A stretch of DNA of 64,000 nucleotides from Rurimicrobium sp040387755 (GCA_040387755.1 JAZKDB010000003.1:62001-126000); one strand, 5' to 3'. Shown: positions 33,641 through 42,334, counted from the first letter of the stretch. Translations and numbers: made by a program. Notes: a model not told the origin generated them from the letters alone.

Positions 33641-34663
33641 TTAAACTGAAGCCAGTTCGGGCAACAATCTTGGTTTGTACTTACTCATCTCTTTGGCAAT
33701 TGCTGCAATATGAGCTGGTGTGGTACCACAACATCCGCCTACCAGATTCACCCAGCCATTCTGAGCAAAGGAACCTACTATAGCTGCGGTCTGTTCCGGG
33801 CTTTCATCATACTCACCCATGGCATTAGGTAAACCTGCATTTGGGTAAGCACTTACATTACAGGCAGCAAGATTTGCTAATTCTTCAACATGAGGACGCA
33901 TCTGTTCTGCTCCCAGAGCGCAATTTAATCCGATGCTGATAGGGTTGGCATGCATCATGGATACATAAAAAGCCTCCAGGGTCTGACCGCTAAGCGTGCG
34001 GCCCGAAGCGTCCGTAATGGTGCCTGAAATCATTACCGGCAACTTTTCTTTTTTTGTATCGTTGTAATATTTTTCTATGGCATAAACTGCAGCTTTTGCA
34101 TTAAGCGTATCAAAGATGGTTTCCACCAAAAGAATATCTGCACCTTCTTCGTCCAAGGCTTTGATTTGTTCGTAATAAGCTTCTGCCACTTCGTCGAAAG
34201 TAATAGCACGGTACCCGGGATTGTTAACATCCGGCGAAAGAGATAAGGTCTTGTTCATTGGACCGATTGCTCCGGCTACAAATTTTTGTGCTCCGGGATG
34301 TTCGGCAACATATTCATCTACAGCTGCGCGAGCTACTTTTACGGCTGCACGGTTAATGGCATCTGCATATTCCTGCATTTCATAATCTGCAAGTGATACC
34401 TTCTGCGCATTAAATGTATTGGTTTCGATAATGTCTGCCCCTGCATCCAGATATTCTCGGTGAATAGCCTGAATAATCTGCGGCTGGGTAATACAAAGCA
34501 TATCGTTATTGCCCTTTACATCCAGATGCCAGTTTTTAAATTGTTCACCACGATAATCCTGTTCTTCCAATTTGTATCGTTGTATCATTGTACCCATTGC
34601 CCCGTCGATAATTAATATCTGGTCGGCAAGAAGTTGAAGTAATATTTCCCTTTTCGTCATCAC
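33641..34663 (-). CDS. Homocysteine S-methyltransferase, N-terminal module of split methionine synthase
   Basis: 340 residues covering only the zinc-dependent homocysteine-binding barrel of MetH-type methionine synthase. Landmarks are ILIIDGAMGTMIQRY at the N-terminus, GADIIETNTFNAQKVSL, GAIGPMNKTLSLSPDVNNPG, and the zinc ligands: the cysteine in GLNCALGA and the pair in VNLVGGCCGTTPAHI. Full MetH has about 1,200 residues with folate, cobalamin and reactivation domains; those are missing here and nothing of that kind follows downstream in the window (the next gene is on the other strand). Many Bacteroidota carry the enzyme as two genes, so this is probably one half; the other half was not seen. 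Confidence 0.9.
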   Translation of the reverse strand: MMTKREILLQLLADQILIIDGAMGTMIQRYKLEEQDYRGEQFKNWHLDVKGNNDMLCITQPQIIQAIHREYLDAGADIIETNTFNAQKVSLADYEMQEYADAINRAAVKVARAAVDEYVAEHPGAQKFVAGAIGPMNKTLSLSPDVNNPGYRAITFDEVAEAYYEQIKALDEEGADILLVETIFDTLNAKAAVYAIEKYYNDTKKEKLPVMISGTITDASGRTLSGQTLEAFYVSMMHANPISIGLNCALGAEQMRPHVEELANLAACNVSAYPNAGLPNAMGEYDESPEQTAAIVGSFAQNGWVNLVGGCCGTTPAHIAAIAKEMSKYKPRLLPELASV

Positions 34664-34685
34664 TCAATGTTGTTTTCTAAAAATA

Positions 34686-34716
34686 CAAAATTAGCTCCAT
34701 CTGCTCACACGGACAA
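34686..34716 (-). promoter_or_regulatory. Promoter of the homocysteine methyltransferase gene
   Basis: On the minus strand TTG, a 20-base spacer and TAATTTTG match the Bacteroidota consensus TTG-N19-20-TAnnTTTG. It is 22 bases upstream of the start codon and sits back to back with the promoter box of the divergent gene. Confidence 0.6.
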
Positions 34717-34721
34717 AAGCT

Positions 34722-34729
34722 TATTTTTG
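34722..34729 (+). promoter_or_regulatory. Putative -7 box for the DinB-like gene
   Basis: TATTTTTG fits TAnnTTTG, 20 bases before the chosen ATG at 34750, which argues against the longer reading frame from 34729. Confidence 0.4.
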
Positions 34730-34749
34730 TGTCCTTATTATTTATAATT

Positions 34750-35223
34750 ATGGAAAATCTGGAGCAAAAAATCTGGTTTCTTAAGCAAGAGTTTGTCTCA
34801 CTGCTTCGCACAATTAAACCAGACACACTGCCGCTTTTTGGCAAAATGAATCCTCAACAAATGGCGGAGCATATGGCAGAATACATTCGCATGGCATACG
34901 GAAATCCTGTTATTACTTCACAATCTTACTCAGGTGAGATTACGGAAAAGATGAATCTTTTTTTAAGAACAGAAAAGCCTTTTAAACCCAATACCCCAAA
35001 TCCATTAATGGAGAAAACTCCGCCACCGGTGAAGCTGACTACTTATGATGATGCAGTAAAAGATGTTGAAACTTCCATTTCGGAATTGTTTGCAGCATTT
35101 GAGCAAGAACCTGAAAGACAGGTATTCAATCCTTTTTTTGGAATGCTTGATTTCCCATTATCAATACAATTGTTAACGAAGCATGCACAACATCATTTAC
35201 GTCAGTTTGGCGCAATAGATTAA
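34750..35223 (+). CDS. DinB-like / DUF1569 family protein
   Basis: 157 residues from the ATG at 34750 (MENLEQKIWFLKQEFVSLL). The pattern fits the DinB four-helix-bundle superfamily with spaced histidines: MNPQQMAEHMAEYIR early, the central TTYDDAVKDVETSISELFAA, and the end LTKHAQHHLRQFGAID. The histidines at about 45 and near the C-terminus are positioned like the metal ligands of that superfamily. Some members are thiol-dependent transferases; no specific reaction can be inferred. It is a single gene divergent from the methyltransferase. No signal peptide. Confidence 0.75.
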   Translation: MENLEQKIWFLKQEFVSLLRTIKPDTLPLFGKMNPQQMAEHMAEYIRMAYGNPVITSQSYSGEITEKMNLFLRTEKPFKPNTPNPLMEKTPPPVKLTTYDDAVKDVETSISELFAAFEQEPERQVFNPFFGMLDFPLSIQLLTKHAQHHLRQFGAID

Positions 35224-35290
35224 TAGATTAAAGAGTTTTATGGAATTTGCCTAAAAATATCATCTGGTTATAAAGAAAAGCAGAATGCAC

Positions 35291-35298
35291 TAAATTTG
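35291..35298 (+). promoter_or_regulatory. Putative -7 box for the 79-residue membrane protein
   Basis: TAAATTTG fits TAnnTTTG and lies 36 bases before the ATG at 35335. Confidence 0.35.
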
Positions 35299-35334
35299 CA
35301 GTTCTTATTTTAAGAAAAACAAAAAACGAACGAA

Positions 35335-35574
35335 ATGAGCAGTATTGAGAATAGAAATACAGACACTCCTCCAAAATGGAGAGCCTGGCTACATATCGGA
35401 ATGGGTGTTGTTTACCTGCTATTTGCTGCCATGGTATATAACTTCAAAAAATTTGGAAATGTAGAACTCGGAGAAGTTACGGTTTATGGCATGAGTGGTT
35501 TGCTGGTTATTTATGGTGTTTTCAGGATATGGCGTGGTATTGCCGACCTGAGATACATCAACAGTCAGCAATAA
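35335..35574 (+). CDS. Small two-helix membrane protein, unknown
   Basis: 79 residues with two predicted transmembrane helices (WLHIGMGVVYLLFAAMVY and VTVYGMSGLLVIYGVFRIW) joined by a short charged loop (NFKKFGNVELGE), and a polar N-terminus. No family is recognised from memory. A promoter-like box upstream and 110 bases of spacing to the next gene suggest its own transcript, but it precedes the PstS-like/TPR pair in the same direction and could be part of that locus. Confidence 0.7.
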   Translation: MSSIENRNTDTPPKWRAWLHIGMGVVYLLFAAMVYNFKKFGNVELGEVTVYGMSGLLVIYGVFRIWRGIADLRYINSQQ

Positions 35575-35623
35575 TTTTCTGTTACATTATCTGTGAAGAC
35601 TATTAGGAAATCCGCTCCCATAC

Positions 35624-35631
35624 TATATTTG
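35624..35631 (+). promoter_or_regulatory. Putative -7 box for the PstS-like/TPR operon
   Basis: TATATTTG fits TAnnTTTG, 56 bases before the ATG at 35688. Confidence 0.4.
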
Positions 35632-35687
35632 GGTGCTGTTAAACTTCTGTTAGATTCAACTTGTTTTCAAACTTACTCTAAAAAATT

Positions 35688-36626
35688 ATGTCTAAAATTG
35701 CAATGATGCAGTGGTGGAAAAATATCAGCCTGTTAGTGCTAAGTCTATCTCTTTTGAATTCTTGCGGAGAAGATAAATCGGTTCCCAAAGTTACGGATAC
35801 GCCAAGTTCAGGCGTACTCAATATCTCGGTAGACGAAACATATAAACCCGTAATGGATGAGGAAATTAAAGTCTTTATGAGTACTTATCCGGAAGCCAAA
35901 ATTAATGTGAGTTACAAACCTGAAGCAGAGGTGGTGAAGGATTATATGGAGGGTAAGACAAAATTGATAATTGTATCCAGGAGTCTTACAGATGCTGAAA
36001 ATGAATACTGTCTGGGCAGAAAAATTGTTTCTTCATCACTTGTGTTAGCCAAAGATGCCATTGCTGTTGTGCTCAATAAGGATGCAAAAGATACAACTTT
36101 CAGTATGTCACAGTTAAAGGGAATTGTTGGAGGCGAGTTTGATAAAAAGTATACGGTGGTATTTGATAACGCAGGTTCAAGTACTCTAAAGTTTATCAAT
36201 GATTCTTTGATGAAAGGGGCGCCATTGGGCAAAAATTTATATGCCGCAAAGGGTAATAACGAAGTGATTCAATATGTGATGAAGAATCCGGATGCTATTG
36301 GCTTTGTAGGCTTGAGTTACGTAAGTGATACAATTGATTCTACTGCCGAAAGGTTTGATACCAAGATAAAGATTGCTGGTATTTTGAATGATAGTATGGG
36401 CTTGTTTTATCAACCTTATCAGGCAGATATCGCATTAAAGCATTATCCTCTTGTACGCAAAATGACTTATATCAAAAATGAGACTTATCAGGGCCTTGCT
36501 TCTGGCTTTAGCAATTTTTTGGCTTATGATAAAGGACAATTAATTATGGGTAAAGCGCGTTTAGTACCTATGCGTATGAGCATCGTTATTCGTGATGCCG
36601 CAATTAATACAGAACCTCAACAATAA
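35688..36626 (+). CDS. PstS-like substrate-binding lipoprotein
   Basis: 312 residues. The signal peptide ends in a lipobox (LSLSLLNSC, lipid Cys26), so it is a lipoprotein facing the periplasm or outer membrane. The mature part is a type 2 periplasmic binding fold of the phosphate-binding (PstS/PBP-like) kind: GVLNISVDETYKPVMDEEI, KLIIVSRSLTDAENEY, AIAVVLNKDAKDTTFSMSQL, VFDNAGSSTLKFI and AIGFVGLSYVSD. No pstCAB permease or ATPase genes are near, and the next gene, 37 bases on, is an exported TPR protein, so a role other than classical phosphate import is plausible. The ligand is not proven. Confidence 0.85.
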   Translation: MSKIAMMQWWKNISLLVLSLSLLNSCGEDKSVPKVTDTPSSGVLNISVDETYKPVMDEEIKVFMSTYPEAKINVSYKPEAEVVKDYMEGKTKLIIVSRSLTDAENEYCLGRKIVSSSLVLAKDAIAVVLNKDAKDTTFSMSQLKGIVGGEFDKKYTVVFDNAGSSTLKFINDSLMKGAPLGKNLYAAKGNNEVIQYVMKNPDAIGFVGLSYVSDTIDSTAERFDTKIKIAGILNDSMGLFYQPYQADIALKHYPLVRKMTYIKNETYQGLASGFSNFLAYDKGQLIMGKARLVPMRMSIVIRDAAINTEPQQ

Positions 36627-36663
36627 TTATAACACAAAAAACAGTTTTTTAATTAAAATAATA

Positions 36664-38265
36664 ATGAACAAAAGAAAATCAATCTTTGTAGTTGCGGCAT
36701 TAAGTCTCAGCATGGGTGTTAAAGCCCAAACCATAGAAGAGGGTATAAAAATGCTCAATTATGAGCGTTATGAAACAGCTCAAAAGGTTTTGGAGCCTTT
36801 GGCTGCAGGTAATCCACGCGCAAACTACTATTTGGGTTTAGCCCAACTGGGTAATGAGAATAAAGAAGCCGCGCGTGCTACATTCTCTAAATTTCCTGAT
36901 GATGCAGCGAATATTGCAGGTCTTGCCCGCGTACTGTTTGCAGAAGGGAATACCACAGAAGGAACAGCTAAAGCGTTGCAAGCTGCTGGTAAAGCCAAAA
37001 AGAAAGAGTGGGAACCTCAGAAATTTGCAGCCGATGCTTTAGGTGTAGATGGAGGAAATCCTAAATTGGCTATGGAATACTATACCAAAGCTCTTGAAAA
37101 AGCACCGGATAACGCAGACCTTAAAATTGGTTTTGGGGATGCTGCGCAGAAACTGGATGATGGCGGTGGTAAAGCAATGACCAGCTACGAAAATGTTACT
37201 GCTAAAGATTCTAAGAACTCTCTGGCTTACAGTCGTATTGGCAAGCTATGGTATGCTGCACGCAAGTATGACAGTGCACTGGTAAATTATGCCCGAGCTA
37301 AAGATGCAGACCCAACCAATCCATTGCCTTACCGAGATTTGGCAAACGCCTATTTCTATGTGGGAAAATATGAATTGGCTAAACAAAACAGCGATGAGTA
37401 CCTTAAATTGTCTGACAAATCCATTGAAGATAAAATTCAGCATGCTAATTTGCTCTATCTCGCAAAATACTATGCCGAGGCAATTAAAGAAATGCAGGAA
37501 TTGATAGCTGGCGGAGCCGAAAAGCCTTATATGTACCGCATTATTGGTTACAGCCAGTCAGAGTTAAACGATTCTGCTAATGCCTTGATAAACATGGATA
37601 AATTTTTTGCGAAACAAGATCCAAAGAAAATTTTACCATCAGATTATATGTATTATGGTAAAATCCTGAGTCAGAATGGTAGAGTAGAAGATGCTGATAA
37701 GTACTATGCAAAGGCTCTTGCAGCTGATTCGTCTAAGGATAAATCTGAGATTTATCGGAAAATTGCGGAGGGATTCTTGGCGCAAAAGAATGTAGAAGCT
37801 TATGCAAAAGCAGGAGATTGGTATGGAAAAATACCAGCAGATAATCCGAATGCTAAACCACTGGATTATTTTAATTGGGGACTTTATAAATATTATGGTC
37901 GCAAATACGATGATGCAGCTAAAGCTTTTGCCGCGACACGTGCAAAATATCCGGAGCAACCCTTCCCTCCATATTGGCAAGGACGTGTAGCTGCTGCCAT
38001 TGATAATGAAGCTAAAACCGGTGAAGCTTTACCTTTCTTTACAGAGTGGTTAAATATCCCTGATACTAAGGACTATACCAAAAAGCCTGCCGACCTTAAT
38101 AAGGCCTATCAGTATATTGCTTTGTATTATTATAATAAAGGGGATAAAGCTCAAACTCAGGTTTATATGGATAAAATCCTGGCAATTGACCCTAACGATG
38201 CTTTTGTGAAGCAATTGAAGGATGCAATGTCTCCTAAAAAGGCATCGTCTGCAAAGACAAAATAA
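36664..38265 (+). CDS. Exported tetratricopeptide repeat protein
   Basis: The ATG at 36664 (MNKRKSIFVVAALSLSMGV, cleavage near KAQ) gives 533 residues with a signal peptide; a longer frame overlaps the preceding gene and lacks one. The rest is tandem TPR units, for example AMEYYTKALEKAPDNADLKI, SLAYSRIGKLWYAARKYDSA and PLPYRDLANAYFYVGKYELA, plus DADKYYAKALAADSS. TPR scaffolds bind other proteins; this one probably works in the periplasm with the lipoprotein encoded just upstream. It ends with a basic tail (SPKKASSAKTK) and a clear terminator. Confidence 0.87.
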   Translation: MNKRKSIFVVAALSLSMGVKAQTIEEGIKMLNYERYETAQKVLEPLAAGNPRANYYLGLAQLGNENKEAARATFSKFPDDAANIAGLARVLFAEGNTTEGTAKALQAAGKAKKKEWEPQKFAADALGVDGGNPKLAMEYYTKALEKAPDNADLKIGFGDAAQKLDDGGGKAMTSYENVTAKDSKNSLAYSRIGKLWYAARKYDSALVNYARAKDADPTNPLPYRDLANAYFYVGKYELAKQNSDEYLKLSDKSIEDKIQHANLLYLAKYYAEAIKEMQELIAGGAEKPYMYRIIGYSQSELNDSANALINMDKFFAKQDPKKILPSDYMYYGKILSQNGRVEDADKYYAKALAADSSKDKSEIYRKIAEGFLAQKNVEAYAKAGDWYGKIPADNPNAKPLDYFNWGLYKYYGRKYDDAAKAFAATRAKYPEQPFPPYWQGRVAAAIDNEAKTGEALPFFTEWLNIPDTKDYTKKPADLNKAYQYIALYYYNKGDKAQTQVYMDKILAIDPNDAFVKQLKDAMSPKKASSAKTK

Positions 38266-38288
38266 TGGAATAAGAGGAGAGTTATAAT

Positions 38289-38314
38289 AAAAGCCCGCTC
38301 ACAGCGGGCTTTTT
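38289..38314 (+). terminator. Terminator of the PstS-like/TPR operon
   Basis: AAAAGCCCGCT pairs with AGCGGGCTTTT around a CAC loop, about 25 bases after the TPR stop. Confidence 0.85.
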
Positions 38315-38350
38315 AATGTCAAAAATTCTTGTTTATAAGCATGAGGGCGC

Positions 38351-38385
38351 AAAAAAACCGCAGCAGATAAAATCTGCTGCGGTTT
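38351..38385 (-). terminator. Terminator of the atpD-atpC operon
   Basis: On the minus strand AAACCGCAGCAGA pairs with TCTGCTGCGGTTT around a 5-base loop and runs into a T tract, about 20 bases after the atpC stop. Confidence 0.85.
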
Positions 38386-38406
38386 CGTCATAGTATTTAA
38401 TTCGAT

Positions 38407-38661
38407 TTAGCCTAGCGCATTAGCATCTTCAATAAGTACGGAAACTTTATTATTGATTACTTCGGCAAAGCCTCCGGTAATTTCATAAAGCTCAGTATTG
38501 TTTTTGTCTTTCAAAATTTTCATTTTACCAGCACCTAATGAAGCAATCATTGGGGCATGTTTGTCCAAAATTTCAAAAGAACCTTCGATACCTGGCAATT
38601 GAATGCCATATACGCTGCCACTAAATACTTTGTGCTCAGGGGTGAGAATTTCTAATTGCAT
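38407..38661 (-). CDS. atpC: ATP synthase F1 subunit epsilon
   Basis: The start is set at MQLEILTPEHKVFSG (38661), giving 84 residues. A frame reaching 38706 exists only because the intercistronic repeat is open. Landmarks of the N-terminal beta sandwich are GIQLPGIEGSFEILDKHAPM and ITGGFAEVINNKVSVLIEDA. The protein consists of that sandwich only; the C-terminal helical hairpin used for inhibition in longer homologues is absent, which is usual in Bacteroidota. It sits after atpD in a two-gene operon; the other ATP synthase genes are not in the window. Confidence 0.94.
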   Translation of the reverse strand: MQLEILTPEHKVFSGSVYGIQLPGIEGSFEILDKHAPMIASLGAGKMKILKDKNNTELYEITGGFAEVINNKVSVLIEDANALG

Positions 38662-38663
38662 TC

Positions 38664-38735
38664 TAAATGATTTGAAAATTTGAAGATTTGAAAATTCGGA
38701 GAGCAACAGGTGTTGTCTTCAAATTTTCAAATCGT
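38664..38735 (-). repeat. Perfect inverted repeat in the atpD-atpC gap
   Basis: GATTTGAAAATTTGAAGA at 38669-38686 is an exact inverted copy of 38716-38733, an 18-base stem with a 29-base loop that contains another partial GATTTGAAAATT unit. The stem fills most of the gap between the two genes. The same unit occurs as direct repeats in the groS-groL gap. Confidence 0.85.
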
Positions 38736-38739
38736 GTAA

Positions 38740-40242
38740 TTAATTTTTCGCTTGTTCCATCAATTTTTTACCTTTTGCAATAGCGTCATCAATGCTACCC
38801 ACAAGGTTAAATGCTGCTTCCGGATACTCATCTACTTCGCCATCCATAATCATATTGAAGCCACGGATAGTTTCTTCGATAGGTACTAATACACCTTTAA
38901 GACCGGTAAACTGCTCAGCCACGTGGAAAGGCTGAGACAAGAAACGCTGTACTTTACGTGCGCGGAATACAATCAATTTATCTTCTTCGCTTAGTTCATC
39001 CATACCCAAGATAGCAATGATATCCTGAAGTTCTTTGTAACGTTGTAATATACCTTTTACACGGTTGGCACAATCATAATGCGCATCACCAACGATAGGT
39101 GCAGTAAGGATACGTGAGGTAGAATCCAATGGATCAACCGCAGGATAGATACCCAAATCGGCAATTTTACGGGAAAGTACAGTCGTAGCATCCAAGTGAG
39201 CAAAGGTTGTTGCCGGAGCCGGATCGGTCAAGTCATCCGCAGGTACATATACCGCCTGTACAGAGGTAATAGAACCATTTTTGGTAGAAGTGATACGCTC
39301 TTGCATCAATCCCATCTCTGTAGCCAATGTTGGTTGGTAACCTACCGCTGATGGCATACGACCCAAAAGAGCTGATACTTCAGAACCAGCCTGAGTGAAA
39401 CGGAAGATATTGTCTACGAAGAAAAGGATATCACGTCCTTTACCTGTACCATCTCCATCACGGAAATATTCAGCCATTGTCAATCCGCTCAAAGCCACAC
39501 GCGCACGTGCTCCTGGAGGTTCGTTCATTTGACCGAATACGAATGTTGCTTTTGATTCTTCAAGATCTTTAAGGTTTACTGAGCTCAAATCCCATCCACC
39601 TTCTTCCATACTATGCAGGAATTTTTCGCCATATTTTACAATACCAGCTTCAATCATCTCACGCATCAGGTCATTACCTTCACGGGTACGCTCACCTACA
39701 CCGGCAAATACCGAAAGACCACCGTGGCCTTTAGCGATATTGTTAATCAATTCCTGAATCAATACGGTTTTACCAACACCCGCACCACCAAACAAACCGA
39801 TTTTACCACCTTTTGCATAAGGCTCAATCAGGTCAATAACTTTAATACCAGTAAACAACACTTCTGTTGCGGTACTCAATTCTTCAAATTTCGGAGGTTT
39901 AGCGTGAATAGCACGCCCACCTTTTTTGCTTAATTGTGGTAAACCATCAATTGCATCGCCGGTTACGTTAAACAAACGACCTTTGATTTGCTCTCCGATA
40001 GGCATTGTAATAGGTAATCCTGTATCTACAACGTCCATACCACGCATCAAACCCTCTGTAGCATCCATTGCCACGCAACGTACGCTGTCTTCTCCTAGGT
40101 GTTGCTGTACCTCAAGTACAACTACGTCACCATTATCACGCTTCAATTCAAGAGCGCTGTAGATTTCGGGAAGTGCATTGTTTTCAAACATTACGTCCAC
40201 TACGGGCCCGATGATTTGTTTGATTTTACCAGTGTTAGCCAT
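38740..40242 (-). CDS. atpD: ATP synthase F1 subunit beta
   Basis: The 500-residue catalytic subunit of the F1Fo ATP synthase. Landmarks are GKIKQIIGPVVDVMFENN at the start, Walker A GGAGVGKTVLIQELINN (~155-170), the catalytic Glu region FAGVGERTREGNDL, Walker B ILFFVDNIFRFTQAGSEVSA, and the DELSEED region present as GMDELSEEDKLIV. Length and motifs are normal. It forms an operon with atpC; alpha, gamma, delta and the Fo genes lie elsewhere, a separation common in Bacteroidota. A good TTG-N19-TACTTTTG promoter precedes it. Confidence 0.98.
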   Translation of the reverse strand: MANTGKIKQIIGPVVDVMFENNALPEIYSALELKRDNGDVVVLEVQQHLGEDSVRCVAMDATEGLMRGMDVVDTGLPITMPIGEQIKGRLFNVTGDAIDGLPQLSKKGGRAIHAKPPKFEELSTATEVLFTGIKVIDLIEPYAKGGKIGLFGGAGVGKTVLIQELINNIAKGHGGLSVFAGVGERTREGNDLMREMIEAGIVKYGEKFLHSMEEGGWDLSSVNLKDLEESKATFVFGQMNEPPGARARVALSGLTMAEYFRDGDGTGKGRDILFFVDNIFRFTQAGSEVSALLGRMPSAVGYQPTLATEMGLMQERITSTKNGSITSVQAVYVPADDLTDPAPATTFAHLDATTVLSRKIADLGIYPAVDPLDSTSRILTAPIVGDAHYDCANRVKGILQRYKELQDIIAILGMDELSEEDKLIVFRARKVQRFLSQPFHVAEQFTGLKGVLVPIEETIRGFNMIMDGEVDEYPEAAFNLVGSIDDAIAKGKKLMEQAKN

Positions 40243-40284
40243 CTATGATAATATTAAAAAGAATTGTTGTTGGAAAATTTTGCG

Positions 40285-40314
40285 CAAAAGTAACGTTATA
40301 TTACTAAAGTGCAA
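40285..40314 (-). promoter_or_regulatory. Promoter of the atpD-atpC operon
   Basis: On the minus strand TTG, a 19-base spacer and TACTTTTG match the full Bacteroidota consensus, about 43 bases upstream of the atpD start. Confidence 0.65.
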
Positions 40315-40396
40315 AAACGAAAAGTGAAAACGATTAAAATTTTAACGAAAATAGACTTTTTTTAGGCAGACACATGCGCATGACAAGACATATGCT

Positions 40397-42277
40397 TTAT
40401 TCGAATTTGTATCCATATAGCACATATTGCCCATTGTAATTTCCGGAATTGTCGTCCAGTTTGATTTTTGAAATAGTTAGCAACTCTTTTTCATCATTAA
40501 TTAATTTCAAAAAATCCGTACTGTTACCCACAAACTGTTTTGTGTATACAAATGCAGTCAACAAACCGGCTGAAGTACGAAAAGACTTCCAGTTGCCATC
40601 GCTTAAAATATAATTCAGCCTTAGGGCTGAAGGTTTATACAAATAGGAGCGTATGAGGCCTTTTACATTTTGTTGTAGAACAATGCGCACAAAGTCATAG
40701 CGGGAAACATCCACCTGCTCGTCCATATTAAAACGCTGTCTTTTTATTTCCTTAAATAAAACCGGCGCTGCCCGAGGCTTCCGTTCCAGCAAAAGTCTAG
40801 TCCTTTCGTTGGATGTAAAAGTGTCTGTGAGTGCATAATTTGCTGCTATATATGCATTTACAATACCTTCGTCATTAAAGGGATATCGTTCATCGATGGC
40901 ATCATAATCGTACAAAATGAACTTTGGCGGCTGGTGTATATAATGTTCATAATTAGCATTTTGTAAGAAACTGTTGTAGGTCATGTAAGACTGAAAGTCG
41001 GGTCTTGGGCTGTAATTCAATTTGTTTTGTAAGAGATATTCAACATCCCAAGGGAAAACATCTACAGTTGCATCGGAGATTTTCTTTAGCAGTGGCTCTG
41101 GGATTTTACGTTTTTCGGCATTAGCAAAATACTCATGGTATTGTGCGTCTTTATAATCTTTGTAGTAAAGGAAAGGAGCTGAAAACCTCCGACTCACCAA
41201 ATCGGAAAGAGAATGTTGTGATAGCTTTCCGGAAAGGAGTACCAATAAAATTAATGATAAGGGTAGATAATAAATAAGCTTATTTCTAAAACCTTTATTG
41301 AAATTACCAAGATATACGACCATTATAGCGCTGGCAAAAAACTCTGAAAGATGTTGCACATCATTTCGAAGTATTGATTGTTTCCAAGCTAAAAAGACAT
41401 ACATCATTGAAATCAGAGAATAGAAGATTTCAGTCTTGAGTCCTGATTGATACAATGCGACAATTTGTGCACACAAGTAGGTTAATAGTAACAGAAAGCC
41501 GATTGTGACTAATATTTGCAAGTCCGGGTGCTGTTCATACAGAGGCATTATTTCATTATAACCCTGCATGGTAAAAAAACCACTTTTGATATATTCAATA
41601 AGGTCCACATTCAGAGCTATTGAGGGTAGGATAACTAGGCCTGCCAACAAGACAATTGAAATAGTCAGCTCCCGTTTAGTAGACAATCTCAAAAGACTTT
41701 CATGAACCAAATGAGCCAAAGACAAAAGCAATGCAAAAAGCGCGATATTTAGTTTCATGTAAAAGCAAAGCGAAACGCAAACTGAGCTAAGGAGGAATGA
41801 AACTAACTTTCGCTTTTGTTGGTAATCATAAAGCCAGAAAAGAGAGAAAAAAAATATCAAAAAAGCGGTTGTGGAACCATTGTGCGTATTGAGCAATAAG
41901 AGTGTGAAAAACAAAAATAAGATAGCAAACGGCTTATTGTGGTCAATAAGGAATTTGCGAAAGACACAGGCAAAATTGAACAGCATAAATATGTCAAATA
42001 GCAAGACAGCTTCCTTAGGTATAGTCCACAATACCCTATTACAAAGGAAAGCCAGCGGCCCATAAGTAGCAATGATTTGTTTTCCCCATATCAGTTTTTT
42101 GTATAGAGCAAAGTTCATAGTTATCTGAAAAGAACAATCCAAGCCAAGCCAGGTCGGCCCTTTATCTTCTAACCATGGAACGATACTGAAAGGCACGTTA
42201 AATAGAAATAGAGCGAAGCAAATCGCAATACATGTAATAACAATCTTTCTTTGCAAAAATTGATTAACAGCATTCAT
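40397..42277 (-). CDS. Polytopic membrane protein of unknown function (GT-C-like topology)
   Basis: Start set at MNAVNQFLQRKIVITCIA (42277), 626 residues; the frame to 42313 adds only 12 residues before the first membrane helix. The first ~370 residues hold about ten hydrophobic helices; the last ~250 are soluble and beta-rich. A loop after the first helix reads WLGLDCSFQITMNFALYK, then QIIATYGPLAFL, a YGPL motif I associate with large unannotated bacterial membrane proteins. The topology (many helices, acidic residue in the first loop, soluble tail) is like GT-C glycosyltransferases, but no signature is strong enough to call it. It is a single gene, divergent from hemW. Confidence 0.7.
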   Translation of the reverse strand: MNAVNQFLQRKIVITCIAICFALFLFNVPFSIVPWLEDKGPTWLGLDCSFQITMNFALYKKLIWGKQIIATYGPLAFLCNRVLWTIPKEAVLLFDIFMLFNFACVFRKFLIDHNKPFAILFLFFTLLLLNTHNGSTTAFLIFFFSLFWLYDYQQKRKLVSFLLSSVCVSLCFYMKLNIALFALLLSLAHLVHESLLRLSTKRELTISIVLLAGLVILPSIALNVDLIEYIKSGFFTMQGYNEIMPLYEQHPDLQILVTIGFLLLLTYLCAQIVALYQSGLKTEIFYSLISMMYVFLAWKQSILRNDVQHLSEFFASAIMVVYLGNFNKGFRNKLIYYLPLSLILLVLLSGKLSQHSLSDLVSRRFSAPFLYYKDYKDAQYHEYFANAEKRKIPEPLLKKISDATVDVFPWDVEYLLQNKLNYSPRPDFQSYMTYNSFLQNANYEHYIHQPPKFILYDYDAIDERYPFNDEGIVNAYIAANYALTDTFTSNERTRLLLERKPRAAPVLFKEIKRQRFNMDEQVDVSRYDFVRIVLQQNVKGLIRSYLYKPSALRLNYILSDGNWKSFRTSAGLLTAFVYTKQFVGNSTDFLKLINDEKELLTISKIKLDDNSGNYNGQYVLYGYKFE

Positions 42278-42326
42278 AATATAAAAACTAAAGTAACAAT
42301 AAAATCTCAACAAGAATTATCCTGTA

Positions 42327-42334
42327 TACTTTTG
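42327..42334 (+). promoter_or_regulatory. Putative -7 box for hemW
   Basis: TACTTTTG fits TAnnTTTG, 51 bases before the ATG. Confidence 0.35.

Noticed and set aside
34664..34749. SAM riboswitch upstream of the homocysteine methyltransferase
   Set aside because: Only 86 bases are available and they contain two back-to-back promoter boxes with no conserved stem pattern.
38662..38706. 15-residue N-terminal extension of AtpC
   Set aside because: Same reason: the repeat in the atpD-atpC gap is open in this frame, but the conserved domain begins at MQLEIL.
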